The notes beneath the pieces are model-generated. The model made no database searches. It had not been told where the DNA came from and saw nothing but the letters and a program-made list of their open reading frames with translations. Made by a program: the position numbers and the translations under genes. From an uncultured Succinivibrio sp. (GTDB lineage: Bacteria; Pseudomonadota; Gammaproteobacteria; Enterobacterales; Succinivibrionaceae): a stretch of 12,100 nt of DNA. Of this stretch, positions 1-7,134 are shown in pieces. The first letter of the stretch is position 1. Every line of letters starts with the position of its first letter. The stretch is from contig CACYBT010000143.1 in the NCBI GenBank assembly GCA_902772715.1, positions 1 to 12,100 of the forward strand, given 5' to 3'.

Positions 1-1
1 C

Positions 2-610
2 CCTGCCATAGCCTTTAATCAGAAGATTCTGCCCTTCAAAGTTCCAACCATGAAAAAATTTAAAAAGCTCTCCTCCCTGGGCAAAAATATAACCGGAGGT
101 GAAATTATCAGGGGCACTTATCAGAACGAGAAAAATGAGCATATTGAAGGAATATTTACTGCCACCATTAAAGAAATGGCCATGCCTCCGATAGTACTTC
201 TTATGGTATACAACACCATTTACTTTAGCGCTAAAGAAAACACGCTCATCAACTATCTGCCGATCTTTAACTACTGTCTTTCCACTTTCAGATTTTCCAG
301 TGAGTATGTTAACGGCTATTATCTTGAACAGGGACAGATAAAAGGCAATGCCAGTGCTTTACAACAGATCCTGGACAGTACCAGCAGAGTAATTGCCCAA
401 GGCTGGGAGAAAAGACAGAAAACTTACGACATTCTAAGCCAAAAACGCAGTGATGCCACTTTAGGTTATGAACGCGTGAGGGACACTGATACTGGTGAAA
501 TCTACAAAGCGGATCTCGGCTTTAGTGATTATGACTGGCACGGCAAATATGAAGTTATAAGTGATGACATGTATAATCTGCCGGTAGCAGGATATATTGA
601 AAAATATTAA
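2..610 (+). CDS. Unrecognised protein, 3' part only (5' end outside window)
   Basis: The frame is open from base 2 to the stop at 608-610. An ATG at 50-52 would give 186 residues, but no ribosome binding site precedes it and the codons before it read through without a stop, so the gene most likely enters from the left. I do not recognise the protein. Counting from that ATG, residues ~45-60 (MPPIVLLMVYNTIYFSA) are moderately hydrophobic. A stretch ending in NYCLSTFRF resembles the closing helix and strand of small secreted PsbP/DcrB-like domains, a loose resemblance only. The last 70 residues are polar, with WEKRQKTYDIL followed by a Tyr/Asp-rich tail containing DTDTGEIYKADLGF. This tail has the look of a small beta-rich unit shared by uncharacterised bacterial proteins. 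A 314-base gap separates it from the next gene, so it is probably a separate transcript. That it codes is fairly sure; its function is unknown. Confidence 0.75.
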   Translation, partial: PAIAFNQKILPFKVPTMKKFKKLSSLGKNITGGEIIRGTYQNEKNEHIEGIFTATIKEMAMPPIVLLMVYNTIYFSAKENTLINYLPIFNYCLSTFRFSSEYVNGYYLEQGQIKGNASALQQILDSTSRVIAQGWEKRQKTYDILSQKRSDATLGYERVRDTDTGEIYKADLGFSDYDWHGKYEVISDDMYNLPVAGYIEKY

Positions 611-784
611 ACTCCCCGTCTTAAAAACATAGAGAAGAAAAGCGCTCTTAAGGTTTGGTTTTAGGCATCCGCAAGGCTAGCCTCTTTATGCAGCTTCAAC
701 CTTATTTTTTCTAACGTCTGACTCTTTTTACTACAATAAAGACTCTGCCTACAAGGCTAGAATAATTTCACTAATTGCCAATAG

Positions 785-802
785 ATGTGTGATCTAGCAC
801 AT
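785..802. promoter_or_regulatory. CRP-like palindromic site
   Basis: ATGTG-TGATCTAG-CACAT has perfect 5-base arms with an 8-base spacer, the geometry of the CRP consensus (TGTGA N6 TCACA, extended by A/T). It matches 8 of the 10 core bases; the inner A and T are T and G. Its centre is about 92 bases before the start predicted from the GATAAT box at 874-879, a spacing compatible with CRP class I activation. It is a single site judged by eye. It may instead bind another CRP/FNR-family regulator, or be chance in AT-rich DNA. Confidence 0.4.
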
Positions 803-873
803 TTTTTTCATAGAAAAAGGGAAAATTTTTCATATTCTTCAATCAGCAAATAAAAAAATTTAAAGAAAAATGC

Positions 874-879
874 GATAAT
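874..879 (+). promoter_or_regulatory. Possible -10 box of the TerB-C gene
   Basis: GATAAT differs from TATAAT at one position and lies about 45 bases before the start codon. No good -35 hexamer is visible upstream, which would fit an activator-dependent promoter using the palindrome at 785-802. In AT-rich DNA such a match is weak evidence. Confidence 0.3.
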
Positions 880-924
880 TACTATTCCGAAAAATTTTGT
901 CTATACCAAAAAAAAGATGCTGCA

Positions 925-3900
925 ATGACCTTAAAGGATGCCGATTACTACCGTCTAAAAGCAGATGCCATAACATCTGAAATGAAAAAAAATCTTAATG
1001 AACTCAAAACTGAGGCAACCGCTTCCCGTTTTGTGATTTCAAGTCTCAAGGAGATTTCTGCAAGACTCGGTCTTGAATACTCCCCCGAAGGCTTTTTAGC
1101 AGATCCGCAACATCATTATGCCTCCATCAATGCATTTTTAGAAAACCACGGTCTCAAACTTATCCCCTGCTTTGTACCGGCAGATTTAGCCTTTACCGAT
1201 CAGATTTTTGTAACCCTAAAACCTAATTTAAAAAATGATGAGGACTGTGCCGCGGTTGATCTTCTAGTAAAGCAGAACCGCAAGCCTACACATGCCGATA
1301 TGATCCATATCAGCAATATGAATATCAAACTTACTAACTACAATATCATGCTAAGAGTCTTTGAAGGACTGTTTGTAGTTAGTCAGATACGCCTTGATCC
1401 GCACCAGCGCAGTGTTCTCAATCAGTTAATTCTCAAACTAGCCATCCCCAAAGAAGGCATGTCCTATATAAGAAACTGTTACACCTATGCTTGTGAGTTT
1501 CGTAATCGGCACTGTGATTATAAAAGAAAAGAATACTGTTTTAAGCCGTTAGATGACAAGGACGAAAACAGAGTCATAGAATATTTGGCAATGGTAGCCG
1601 CCTCCTCATCCTACAAGGAGAATTTCCATCCTGACTATCCACATTATACAGAATTAAATGATAAATACCTTGAACTTACCTTGATGCGTAGACAGCAGGC
1701 AGAAAAAAACAATATTTATAAGATTGAACAGCTCTCCTTGCCTCACTCTTCCAAAAATCAAAATTCCCAGTTGCAGATTGACAGGCGTTTCTTTGTACTT
1801 GGTTATGCAGCAAACAATCAGCTGCTGACAGGTGGTACCTATTTGCAGGATAAAGATCTCAATGTAATTGTGCACAGGGATTCAGTACTGCGTGAAAATC
1901 CCCTCTGCCGCAGCATTTATGAACAAATAGGCACGCACACTCCACAAAGTCTTATCATCATTTTACAAAAATTCAATAGTCTATGCCTTTTAAATTATGA
2001 AAAGGTGCTGTCTACCCACCGTATAGCGCCTTATCTTGTTACCACAGATAATATGGCACTTTGCAATCTTATTCCTGCCATCTGTCCATTACGTGAGTCT
2101 GCCAGCCTCATGAGCGAAAAGACAGAGAGTCCCTATTACTGCTATCTTCTTGACCAAAGCAAAACAGACCATTATCAGGAAGAGGCTAATATAACAGAAA
2201 CCAGCGAGGAGCTAATACTTCTGCATACTTTTCTCTTACGTTTTATTAGTTATGCCTTTGTACCATTTTCAAAAACCCTGCCACTTGAGCTTACAAACAG
2301 CAAGCAACCTCTGCTTGTAGCAAAAGACAGTCCTGAGAACATGATAGGTGAACTTAAAGCAGAGTTTTCCCAAAATCAGTATCGCTCCCTTTTGTATATA
2401 AGAGCCCTCTATTTTGTGCTTTTTGAATGTCAGAAGAGCCCCTTAAACATTGACAGTATGACCTATCTTGCGCTGTATTACCATCCAGAATTATCTGAGA
2501 TAGCGCTACACTACCTATGTTATACAAGAAACATCGAGAATATAGAGGACTTATATGCTCATGAACCCAATATCGTGCTGCTGTTTTTGTTCCTCGGCAT
2601 TGCCTCAGAATTAAAACTTGATGCCAGAGGTTTCCATGATGAAATAATTGTCTCTTGCGACATGATTTATGCAATGCTCAATGAGTTACAAAATTTTGTA
2701 GAAAAACATCCGCTTGAGGATTATCTTGTGATTAAAAAAACTCCATGCTCTCTTCAGGATCTTGACAATCTCTACAAAGGAGCAGTTTACGAAAGAGTTG
2801 ATCTCAAGGTTAAAAGTCATGTCCGCACGCATGAACGCCGCAAAAATCCGATACTGCAGACGCTATTTGACAACGCCCTCTATATATGTCTTATAAAACC
2901 GCTTGTCAAAAAAGAACTCTTAGAAAAATTTACGGGCATTTCCTTTGAATTTCATCATGAACTGTTCAAACATGAATTTAACCAAAGTTTTTACAGCAAA
3001 AATCTCATGAGAGCCATGGGTAGCGGAGCTGATGTAGGTCTTGCCAGGGCTCTTTTTCACCAAAAACTTTCAAAACACGATGAGGCTAGTCTCTATCATA
3101 ATCTCTGTTTTCTTGAATTTCAGAATTATCAGGAACTGCTGCCTTACTTTAAGATCAGTACCAATAACACCCTTTACTACTGTTTAGAAGATATTCTTTT
3201 AAAATTAAAGCTCTTTAAACTGCCGCTTTTTGGCTCTCTGCCAGGGGATCTGAACTCGCATTTTACCCTGCAGAAAATTATGCCTATCACCATCAGTACT
3301 GATGAATACCGTCATCTTGAGAAAACGTTGTTACCAACTTTAGAGCTAACCCTCATTATCTACAGCGCATTAAATGAGGTTACAGCCAATACCATTGCCA
3401 ACCTTATGCTGATTGTCAACAAGATAGAGCAACAGAAAAAAAGTACCAACGACTTTTTACAGAATACTCTTATGTCCCTGCGCAGTCTGCTCTCCCATTT
3501 GCGCAAGACCTCACTCTCCTATTACAGTTTCTTTCTTAAACATGAGTCCTTTGGAAAAACCCGCGACTATCTTAACGCATTATACCAGCTTGATACCAAG
3601 GACCATCCGCTTAAGAATTATCTTGATGAACGCTATGACGAACTTGTTAATCCAAAATCCTCAAACAGAGACAGGCATGGACTTCCGCCTCATGCCTTAG
3701 AAAAGGAGCGCAAACCACATGTTAACCATACCGTGGATATCCGTAACTTAAATACCAAGTTAATTCATGCCAAAATCGAGGAAACCAAAAGGCTGCAGAA
3801 TGTCATAGAACAGATCCGTATTGAGGAAGGTAACTTAAGCACTGCCGATGAGGAAATTTTGCCGCAAAAGAGTGCAAAGAACAGTATGGAACAGCAGACG

Positions 3901-4179
3901 CTTGCAAAAAAAGTAGAGACAGGACTTTTTAGTCTGCTCTCACCTTCGTGTCAGCGACTATTAAAAGGCATCAGCGAGCAGCATACCGAAGTCATAGATC
4001 TTGATGAATTTAACGGTCTGTGTCTATCCTCGCGTTTTATGTCCAAGGATGTGGCCATAGAAGAACTCAATGATTTTTGTTATGAGCATTTTGACGAACC
4101 ATTGTTTGATTTGGCTCCCGAAGAAAACAGCATCTATATTACCACTGAGATTTTAAGCGAGATTCTGCAAGATAACTAA
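925..4179 (+). CDS. Large protein with C-terminal TerB-C-like domain
   Basis: This 1084-residue ORF is long and uninterrupted, so it is clearly a gene. The ATG at 925 has no good Shine-Dalgarno sequence, but no in-frame ATG lies shortly upstream. Residues ~937-1080 resemble the TerB-C domain: a helix NLNTKLIHAKIEETKRLQNV, a variable linker, then LSPSCQRLLKG, a segment with DLDEFNGLCLSSRFMSKDVA, and the typical ending IEELNDFCYEHFDEPLF with a final short helix. In known families TerB-C often occurs with a TerB-N domain and helicase or ATPase partners in tellurite-resistance or stress and defence gene sets (domain analyses by Aravind and colleagues). I see no such partner here and cannot place a TerB-N domain. 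Residues 185-205 hold four cysteines (C185, C190, C197, C205), a possible metal site. There is no signal peptide and no clear membrane segment, so it is probably cytoplasmic. The TerB-C call comes from remembered sequence pattern; the role is unknown. Confidence 0.8.
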   Translation: MTLKDADYYRLKADAITSEMKKNLNELKTEATASRFVISSLKEISARLGLEYSPEGFLADPQHHYASINAFLENHGLKLIPCFVPADLAFTDQIFVTLKPNLKNDEDCAAVDLLVKQNRKPTHADMIHISNMNIKLTNYNIMLRVFEGLFVVSQIRLDPHQRSVLNQLILKLAIPKEGMSYIRNCYTYACEFRNRHCDYKRKEYCFKPLDDKDENRVIEYLAMVAASSSYKENFHPDYPHYTELNDKYLELTLMRRQQAEKNNIYKIEQLSLPHSSKNQNSQLQIDRRFFVLGYAANNQLLTGGTYLQDKDLNVIVHRDSVLRENPLCRSIYEQIGTHTPQSLIIILQKFNSLCLLNYEKVLSTHRIAPYLVTTDNMALCNLIPAICPLRESASLMSEKTESPYYCYLLDQSKTDHYQEEANITETSEELILLHTFLLRFISYAFVPFSKTLPLELTNSKQPLLVAKDSPENMIGELKAEFSQNQYRSLLYIRALYFVLFECQKSPLNIDSMTYLALYYHPELSEIALHYLCYTRNIENIEDLYAHEPNIVLLFLFLGIASELKLDARGFHDEIIVSCDMIYAMLNELQNFVEKHPLEDYLVIKKTPCSLQDLDNLYKGAVYERVDLKVKSHVRTHERRKNPILQTLFDNALYICLIKPLVKKELLEKFTGISFEFHHELFKHEFNQSFYSKNLMRAMGSGADVGLARALFHQKLSKHDEASLYHNLCFLEFQNYQELLPYFKISTNNTLYYCLEDILLKLKLFKLPLFGSLPGDLNSHFTLQKIMPITISTDEYRHLEKTLLPTLELTLIIYSALNEVTANTIANLMLIVNKIEQQKKSTNDFLQNTLMSLRSLLSHLRKTSLSYYSFFLKHESFGKTRDYLNALYQLDTKDHPLKNYLDERYDELVNPKSSNRDRHGLPPHALEKERKPHVNHTVDIRNLNTKLIHAKIEETKRLQNVIEQIRIEEGNLSTADEEILPQKSAKNSMEQQTLAKKVETGLFSLLSPSCQRLLKGISEQHTEVIDLDEFNGLCLSSRFMSKDVAIEELNDFCYEHFDEPLFDLAPEENSIYITTEILSEILQDN

Positions 4180-4183
4180 TCTA

Positions 4184-4192
4184 TGTTACAAT
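4184..4192 (+). promoter_or_regulatory. Extended -10 promoter for the AAE carrier unit
   Basis: TGTTACAAT is an extended -10 element (TG-n-TACAAT) just after the stop of the TerB-C gene. A poor -35 (TCTGCA, 4164-4169) lies 17 bases upstream, as is allowed for extended -10 promoters. A transcript would begin near 4199 and quickly form the hairpin TTTGGG/CCCAAA (4203-4208 with 4216-4221). The same TGTTAnAAT string precedes dsbB and hisG. Confidence 0.45.
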
Positions 4193-4202
4193 ACACATGA
4201 TT

Positions 4203-4221
4203 TTTGGGGATAAAACCCAAA
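4203..4221 (+). repeat. Small hairpin in the carrier 5' leader
   Basis: TTTGGG and CCCAAA form a perfect 6-base inverted repeat around a 7-base loop. No T-run follows, so it is not an ordinary terminator of the TerB-C gene. It would lie at the 5' end of the carrier mRNA, where it could stabilise the transcript, or it could be an operator. Confidence 0.4.
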
Positions 4222-4270
4222 TATTATGATTCTAATAATCGAAATTTAATTAAAGTTATCCAGGTATAAA

Positions 4271-6016
4271 ATGTCATCACTAGCGCTTTTAATCATCTAT
4301 CTGTCAGTAGGCGCAGTACTTGGTATTGCCCTCGGGCAGTTAAAGTACAAAGGTGTAGGTATCGGCATTGGAGGCGTACTGTTCTCCGGAATATTTGTCG
4401 GTCATATTGCACATGCCTATTTTGGTTTTGATCTGTCACTTGCAAGTGGCGGGCCAACCTCCCAAGAAACCATTCTGCACTTTCTCCAGGAATTCGGACT
4501 GATGCTCTTTGTGTACGGCATCGGTATTCAGGTGGGGCCATCCTTTTTTGCCGCTCTGCGTGGCAGTGGTCTCAAACTGATTTCTCTTGCAGTTTCTATC
4601 ATTGTTTTAGGATGCACTATCTCTTTAATTCTGTACTTTACAGGTATCGTCACTCCTGATGCCATGGTCGGCATGTACTCTGGCAGTATTACCAATACTC
4701 CTGCACTCTCTGCTGCCATCGATATGATCGCGAATTTAGGCAAAGATATGCAAAATGCGGGGATGGATGCCAAAGCCCTGGGCTTTGATCCTGCCACAGT
4801 ACCTCAGGCCTATGCTGTAGCCTATCCTTTTGGTGTCTGTGCCATACTCATCACCATGATTTTTATCCGTACTTTCTTTAAAGTCAGCACTGAAATTGCC
4901 GGCAATTCCTATGCAGAAAAGAAAATGCAGGGGGTGGATACTCCTATTACCCACAATGTCATGATCCAAAACTCTGATTTTTTTGGCAAAACCATCAATG
5001 ATATTCCCTGTGTAGCAGATGGTACCGTCATCTGTTCACGTATCAAGCGCAATGGCGAGCTTTCAGTTCCAACCAAAGATCTGGTACTGCAGAAGGGCGA
5101 TATTGTCCATCTTGTAGGTGGAGCCAAATACGTAAGTAAAGCCACGCAAACCATCGGTACTGAAACCAAAGATGTACTTACCACTCACGGCACCACCATT
5201 TCCGTGCGTCACCTTATTATTACCAACAACAATGTGATGGGACGCACCTTAAGTGAACTGGAACTTGAAAGTCGCTACAATCTCGTCATTTCGCGTGTAT
5301 TCCGCTCTGGTGTGCAGTTTATGCCAACTCCTAATCTGAGACTGGCCCTAGGAGACGAAATCAACGTGGTCGGTTCCATGGAAAATATCCGTAAGGCCGG
5401 CAAGGTCGTAGGTAACTCCTCCATGACCATGAACCATGTTCCAATGATGCCTATTTTCATCGGTCTCTTCTTTGGTATGCTTTTAGGCTCTATTCCTATC
5501 TCCATTCCAGGCATTCCTCCAATGCGTCTGGGTGTCATCGGCGGGACCCTCGTGGTAGCCATTCTGCTGGCCCGTTTTGGAGATGCTCTGACCTTCAATA
5601 AGCTGCACTGGAGACTGCCGGTCTCTGCCCTTTCGGCTTTTAAGGAAATCGGTATTACACTCTTTTTGACCATCGTCGGTATTCGTGCCGGTGCCAATGG
5701 CTTCGTGGATGTTCTCACTCATGGTCTTGGTTTCTACTGGATGGCATGGGCTACACTTATCTCCATAATTCCACTCATGCTTGTCGGTTTTATCGGTTAT
5801 AAATTCTTCAAGGTAAATTATCTGGTACTTTGCGGTGTGCTAGCCGGAGCCTGTACCGATCCTCCAGCCTTAGCCTATGCAAACGGTATGTACAAGGATG
5901 CTGAAGCCTCATCCATTGGCTACGCTACGGTATATCCTTTTGTAATGTTCTTAAGAATTCTCTCGCCACAGATTATGCTTATCATAGTCACGGCCACCAT
6001 GGGAACCAGTCTATGA
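4271..6016 (+). CDS. AAE-family (AspT/YidE/YbjL-type) antiporter with two RCK-C domains
   Basis: This 581-residue inner-membrane carrier belongs to the aspartate:alanine exchanger family (TC 2.A.81). It has the family's duplicated plan: a first membrane block (~1-205), two soluble TrkA-C/RCK-C domains (~226-298 and ~309-382), and a second membrane block (~390-580). Signature segments are GLMLFVYGIGIQVGP (76-90), GSITNTPAL (138-146) and its counterpart in the second half, GACTDPPAL (526-534). The length is close to that of YidE and AspT. Known members exchange aspartate for alanine (AspT) or export succinate (SucE of Corynebacterium); YidE and YbjL are poorly characterised. In a fermentative host dicarboxylate export is plausible, but the substrate cannot be read from sequence. 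CAGG at 4261-4264 gives a modest ribosome binding site. The next gene overlaps its stop codon (ATGA), indicating translational coupling. Confidence 0.92.
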   Translation: MSSLALLIIYLSVGAVLGIALGQLKYKGVGIGIGGVLFSGIFVGHIAHAYFGFDLSLASGGPTSQETILHFLQEFGLMLFVYGIGIQVGPSFFAALRGSGLKLISLAVSIIVLGCTISLILYFTGIVTPDAMVGMYSGSITNTPALSAAIDMIANLGKDMQNAGMDAKALGFDPATVPQAYAVAYPFGVCAILITMIFIRTFFKVSTEIAGNSYAEKKMQGVDTPITHNVMIQNSDFFGKTINDIPCVADGTVICSRIKRNGELSVPTKDLVLQKGDIVHLVGGAKYVSKATQTIGTETKDVLTTHGTTISVRHLIITNNNVMGRTLSELELESRYNLVISRVFRSGVQFMPTPNLRLALGDEINVVGSMENIRKAGKVVGNSSMTMNHVPMMPIFIGLFFGMLLGSIPISIPGIPPMRLGVIGGTLVVAILLARFGDALTFNKLHWRLPVSALSAFKEIGITLFLTIVGIRAGANGFVDVLTHGLGFYWMAWATLISIIPLMLVGFIGYKFFKVNYLVLCGVLAGACTDPPALAYANGMYKDAEASSIGYATVYPFVMFLRILSPQIMLIIVTATMGTSL

Positions 6017-6804
6017 TGCAGGAAACATGCTCCCCAAGAACCCTAAGCCTAGGGGAGCTGTTTCTCTCTTTGCTAAAGGCACTCCTGCAGCCTTTAGGTC
6101 TTTTTACAGCCCTCCCCTTGATGCTCATACTGCCAGGACTTGGTGCCAGCTATTATTATGAGGTGCAGAAAAATCAGCAAGGACACTTTTTGAGGGCAGG
6201 CTTTGGTTTTGTAAAGTCAGTCTCATGGAGCCTCGTCCTTAAGATTGAGGCACTCTACCTCATCATGCTCTTTGCCTTTGCCAAATATTATGCATACAGG
6301 GCCGGCATACTCTTTCAAATCTATGAAAAAGCCGCCGCAAGCCATCAGGTACTGCAGATAGCCACACCTGAACAGCAGGCCTACGCAAAGGGCATCTATC
6401 TTCTTTTGTATTTAGGTTTAGTGCTTGTCTTTACCTTTTATATCCTGACCTTCACCTATGTAAGTCAGCACCTTTATGTACGTGAAATGAAGTTAAACCA
6501 AGAAGCAACAAAACCAATATATAATAATTTTAAAAATGTGCTCAGGGCGGTTTTTTATAATCTTCATCTCTACCTTATTCTGCTACTCATCCTCACGGTA
6601 CTCGTAAGTCTCATCGAGGCACATTTTTCGCGCTTTAAACTCATCTACATTGAAAGTATCATTCTTAACACTCAGGCCTTCAATCCTGTGATACCCTTCA
6701 TAATTTTAAGGATAATTCTGCTTAATGTAATCATAGGAGCGATAAGTCTGACGACTCTCAGATCCCTTAGTCTTATTCCCAAAATTTCTCTTAAAAATCA
6801 ATAA
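6013..6804 (+). CDS. Unrecognised five-helix membrane protein coupled to the carrier gene
   Basis: The protein has 263 residues. Its first ATG (6013) overlaps the carrier stop in an ATGA; a second ATG follows directly at 6016, so the exact start is uncertain by one codon. GGGA at 6001-6004 could serve as ribosome binding site. I do not recognise the family. Hydrophobic segments lie at about 24-46, 70-92, 126-150, 180-202 and 224-248. The segment between the third and fourth is basic and polar (REMKLNQEATKPIYNNFKNV, 157-176). No soluble domain or catalytic motif is visible. The tight overlap suggests that its product is made with, and perhaps works with, the antiporter, as an accessory subunit or a partner in the same export process. 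That is inference from arrangement only. No clear terminator follows. Confidence 0.85.
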   Translation: MMQETCSPRTLSLGELFLSLLKALLQPLGLFTALPLMLILPGLGASYYYEVQKNQQGHFLRAGFGFVKSVSWSLVLKIEALYLIMLFAFAKYYAYRAGILFQIYEKAAASHQVLQIATPEQQAYAKGIYLLLYLGLVLVFTFYILTFTYVSQHLYVREMKLNQEATKPIYNNFKNVLRAVFYNLHLYLILLLILTVLVSLIEAHFSRFKLIYIESIILNTQAFNPVIPFIILRIILLNVIIGAISLTTLRSLSLIPKISLKNQ

Positions 6805-6966
6805 ATAATCCTTTAATAATCAGATCATTCCTCAAGGTTATCCCCTGTTTTTGGCAGCAAAAAATGCAGAAAATTCCTTTAAGTGTGCGACAAAAATAAA
6901 AAAAATTTAACGGCAGTAATAACAAAATTCTTACATTTACGAAACATCTAATAAAGAAAACCACTG

Positions 6967-7004
6967 ATCAATAGCAATACTCTATTGGTATATTCAGTAT
7001 ATTC
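6967..7004. promoter_or_regulatory. Dyad plus tandem repeat, candidate operator of nhaB
   Basis: CAATAG (6969-6974) and CTATTG (6982-6987) are perfect inverted arms around 7 bases, extendable by two pairs if a G-T pair is allowed. They are followed at once by two GTATATTC copies spaced 9 bases apart. The cluster lies about 85-120 bases before the TATAAT box, which suits an upstream regulator site. No known consensus was matched. Confidence 0.35.
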
Positions 7005-7087
7005 CAAAATCACCCTATTATTTTTAATATAATTATTCTCATTATTACTTACTTCTGCTTTTTTTAGATTTTAGGAGTGTTTAAGTA

Positions 7088-7093
7088 TATAAT
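7088..7093 (+). promoter_or_regulatory. Probable nhaB -10 box
   Basis: A perfect TATAAT lies 41 bases before the nhaB ATG. The best -35 is weak (TTTAGA, 7063-7068, spacer 19). The leader would be about 35 bases and contains GAGG (7127-7130), 4 bases from the start codon, as ribosome binding site. Confidence 0.5.
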
Positions 7094-7134
7094 GACGCGG
7101 AGTATTATTATTCCATGTCATTTGCCGAGGTCAT

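Larger units (their letters stand above)
611..924. other. Non-coding gap between the partial gene and the TerB-C gene
   Basis: No convincing ORF lies here on either strand. The left half holds a 9-base direct repeat CAAGGCTAG (672-680 and 752-760); the first copy is part of the 10-base palindrome AGGCTAGCCT (674-683), the second follows GCCT as a tiny hairpin (747-757). I find no clear rho-independent terminator for the upstream gene. The right half is strongly AT-rich and carries a CRP-like palindrome and a possible -10 box, listed separately. Confidence 0.6.
6805..7134. other. AT-rich intergenic region upstream of nhaB
   Basis: No ORF of note lies on either strand. It holds an inverted repeat TTTTTG-GCAG-CAAAAA (6848-6863) without a following T-run; a dyad CAATAG-N7-CTATTG (6969-6987) running directly into a tandem GTATATTC repeat (6988-6995 and 6997-7004); and a promoter-like TATAAT near the right end. 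No classic terminator for the upstream unit is seen. The AT-richness and the dyads suggest regulated expression of nhaB, but I cannot name a regulator. Confidence 0.6.

Noticed and set aside
50..610. ATG at 50 as the true start of the first gene
   Set aside because: No ribosome binding site precedes it and the frame stays open to the window edge, so a start further left is more likely.
4293..5722. Several reverse-strand ORFs opposite the AAE carrier
   Set aside because: They are shadows of a strongly conserved gene, with low-complexity basic products and no start signals.
7021..7050. Fur-like AT-rich repeats (ATTATT / CATTATTA) before nhaB
   Set aside because: They do not fit the 7-1-7 Fur pattern beyond what AT-rich DNA gives by chance.
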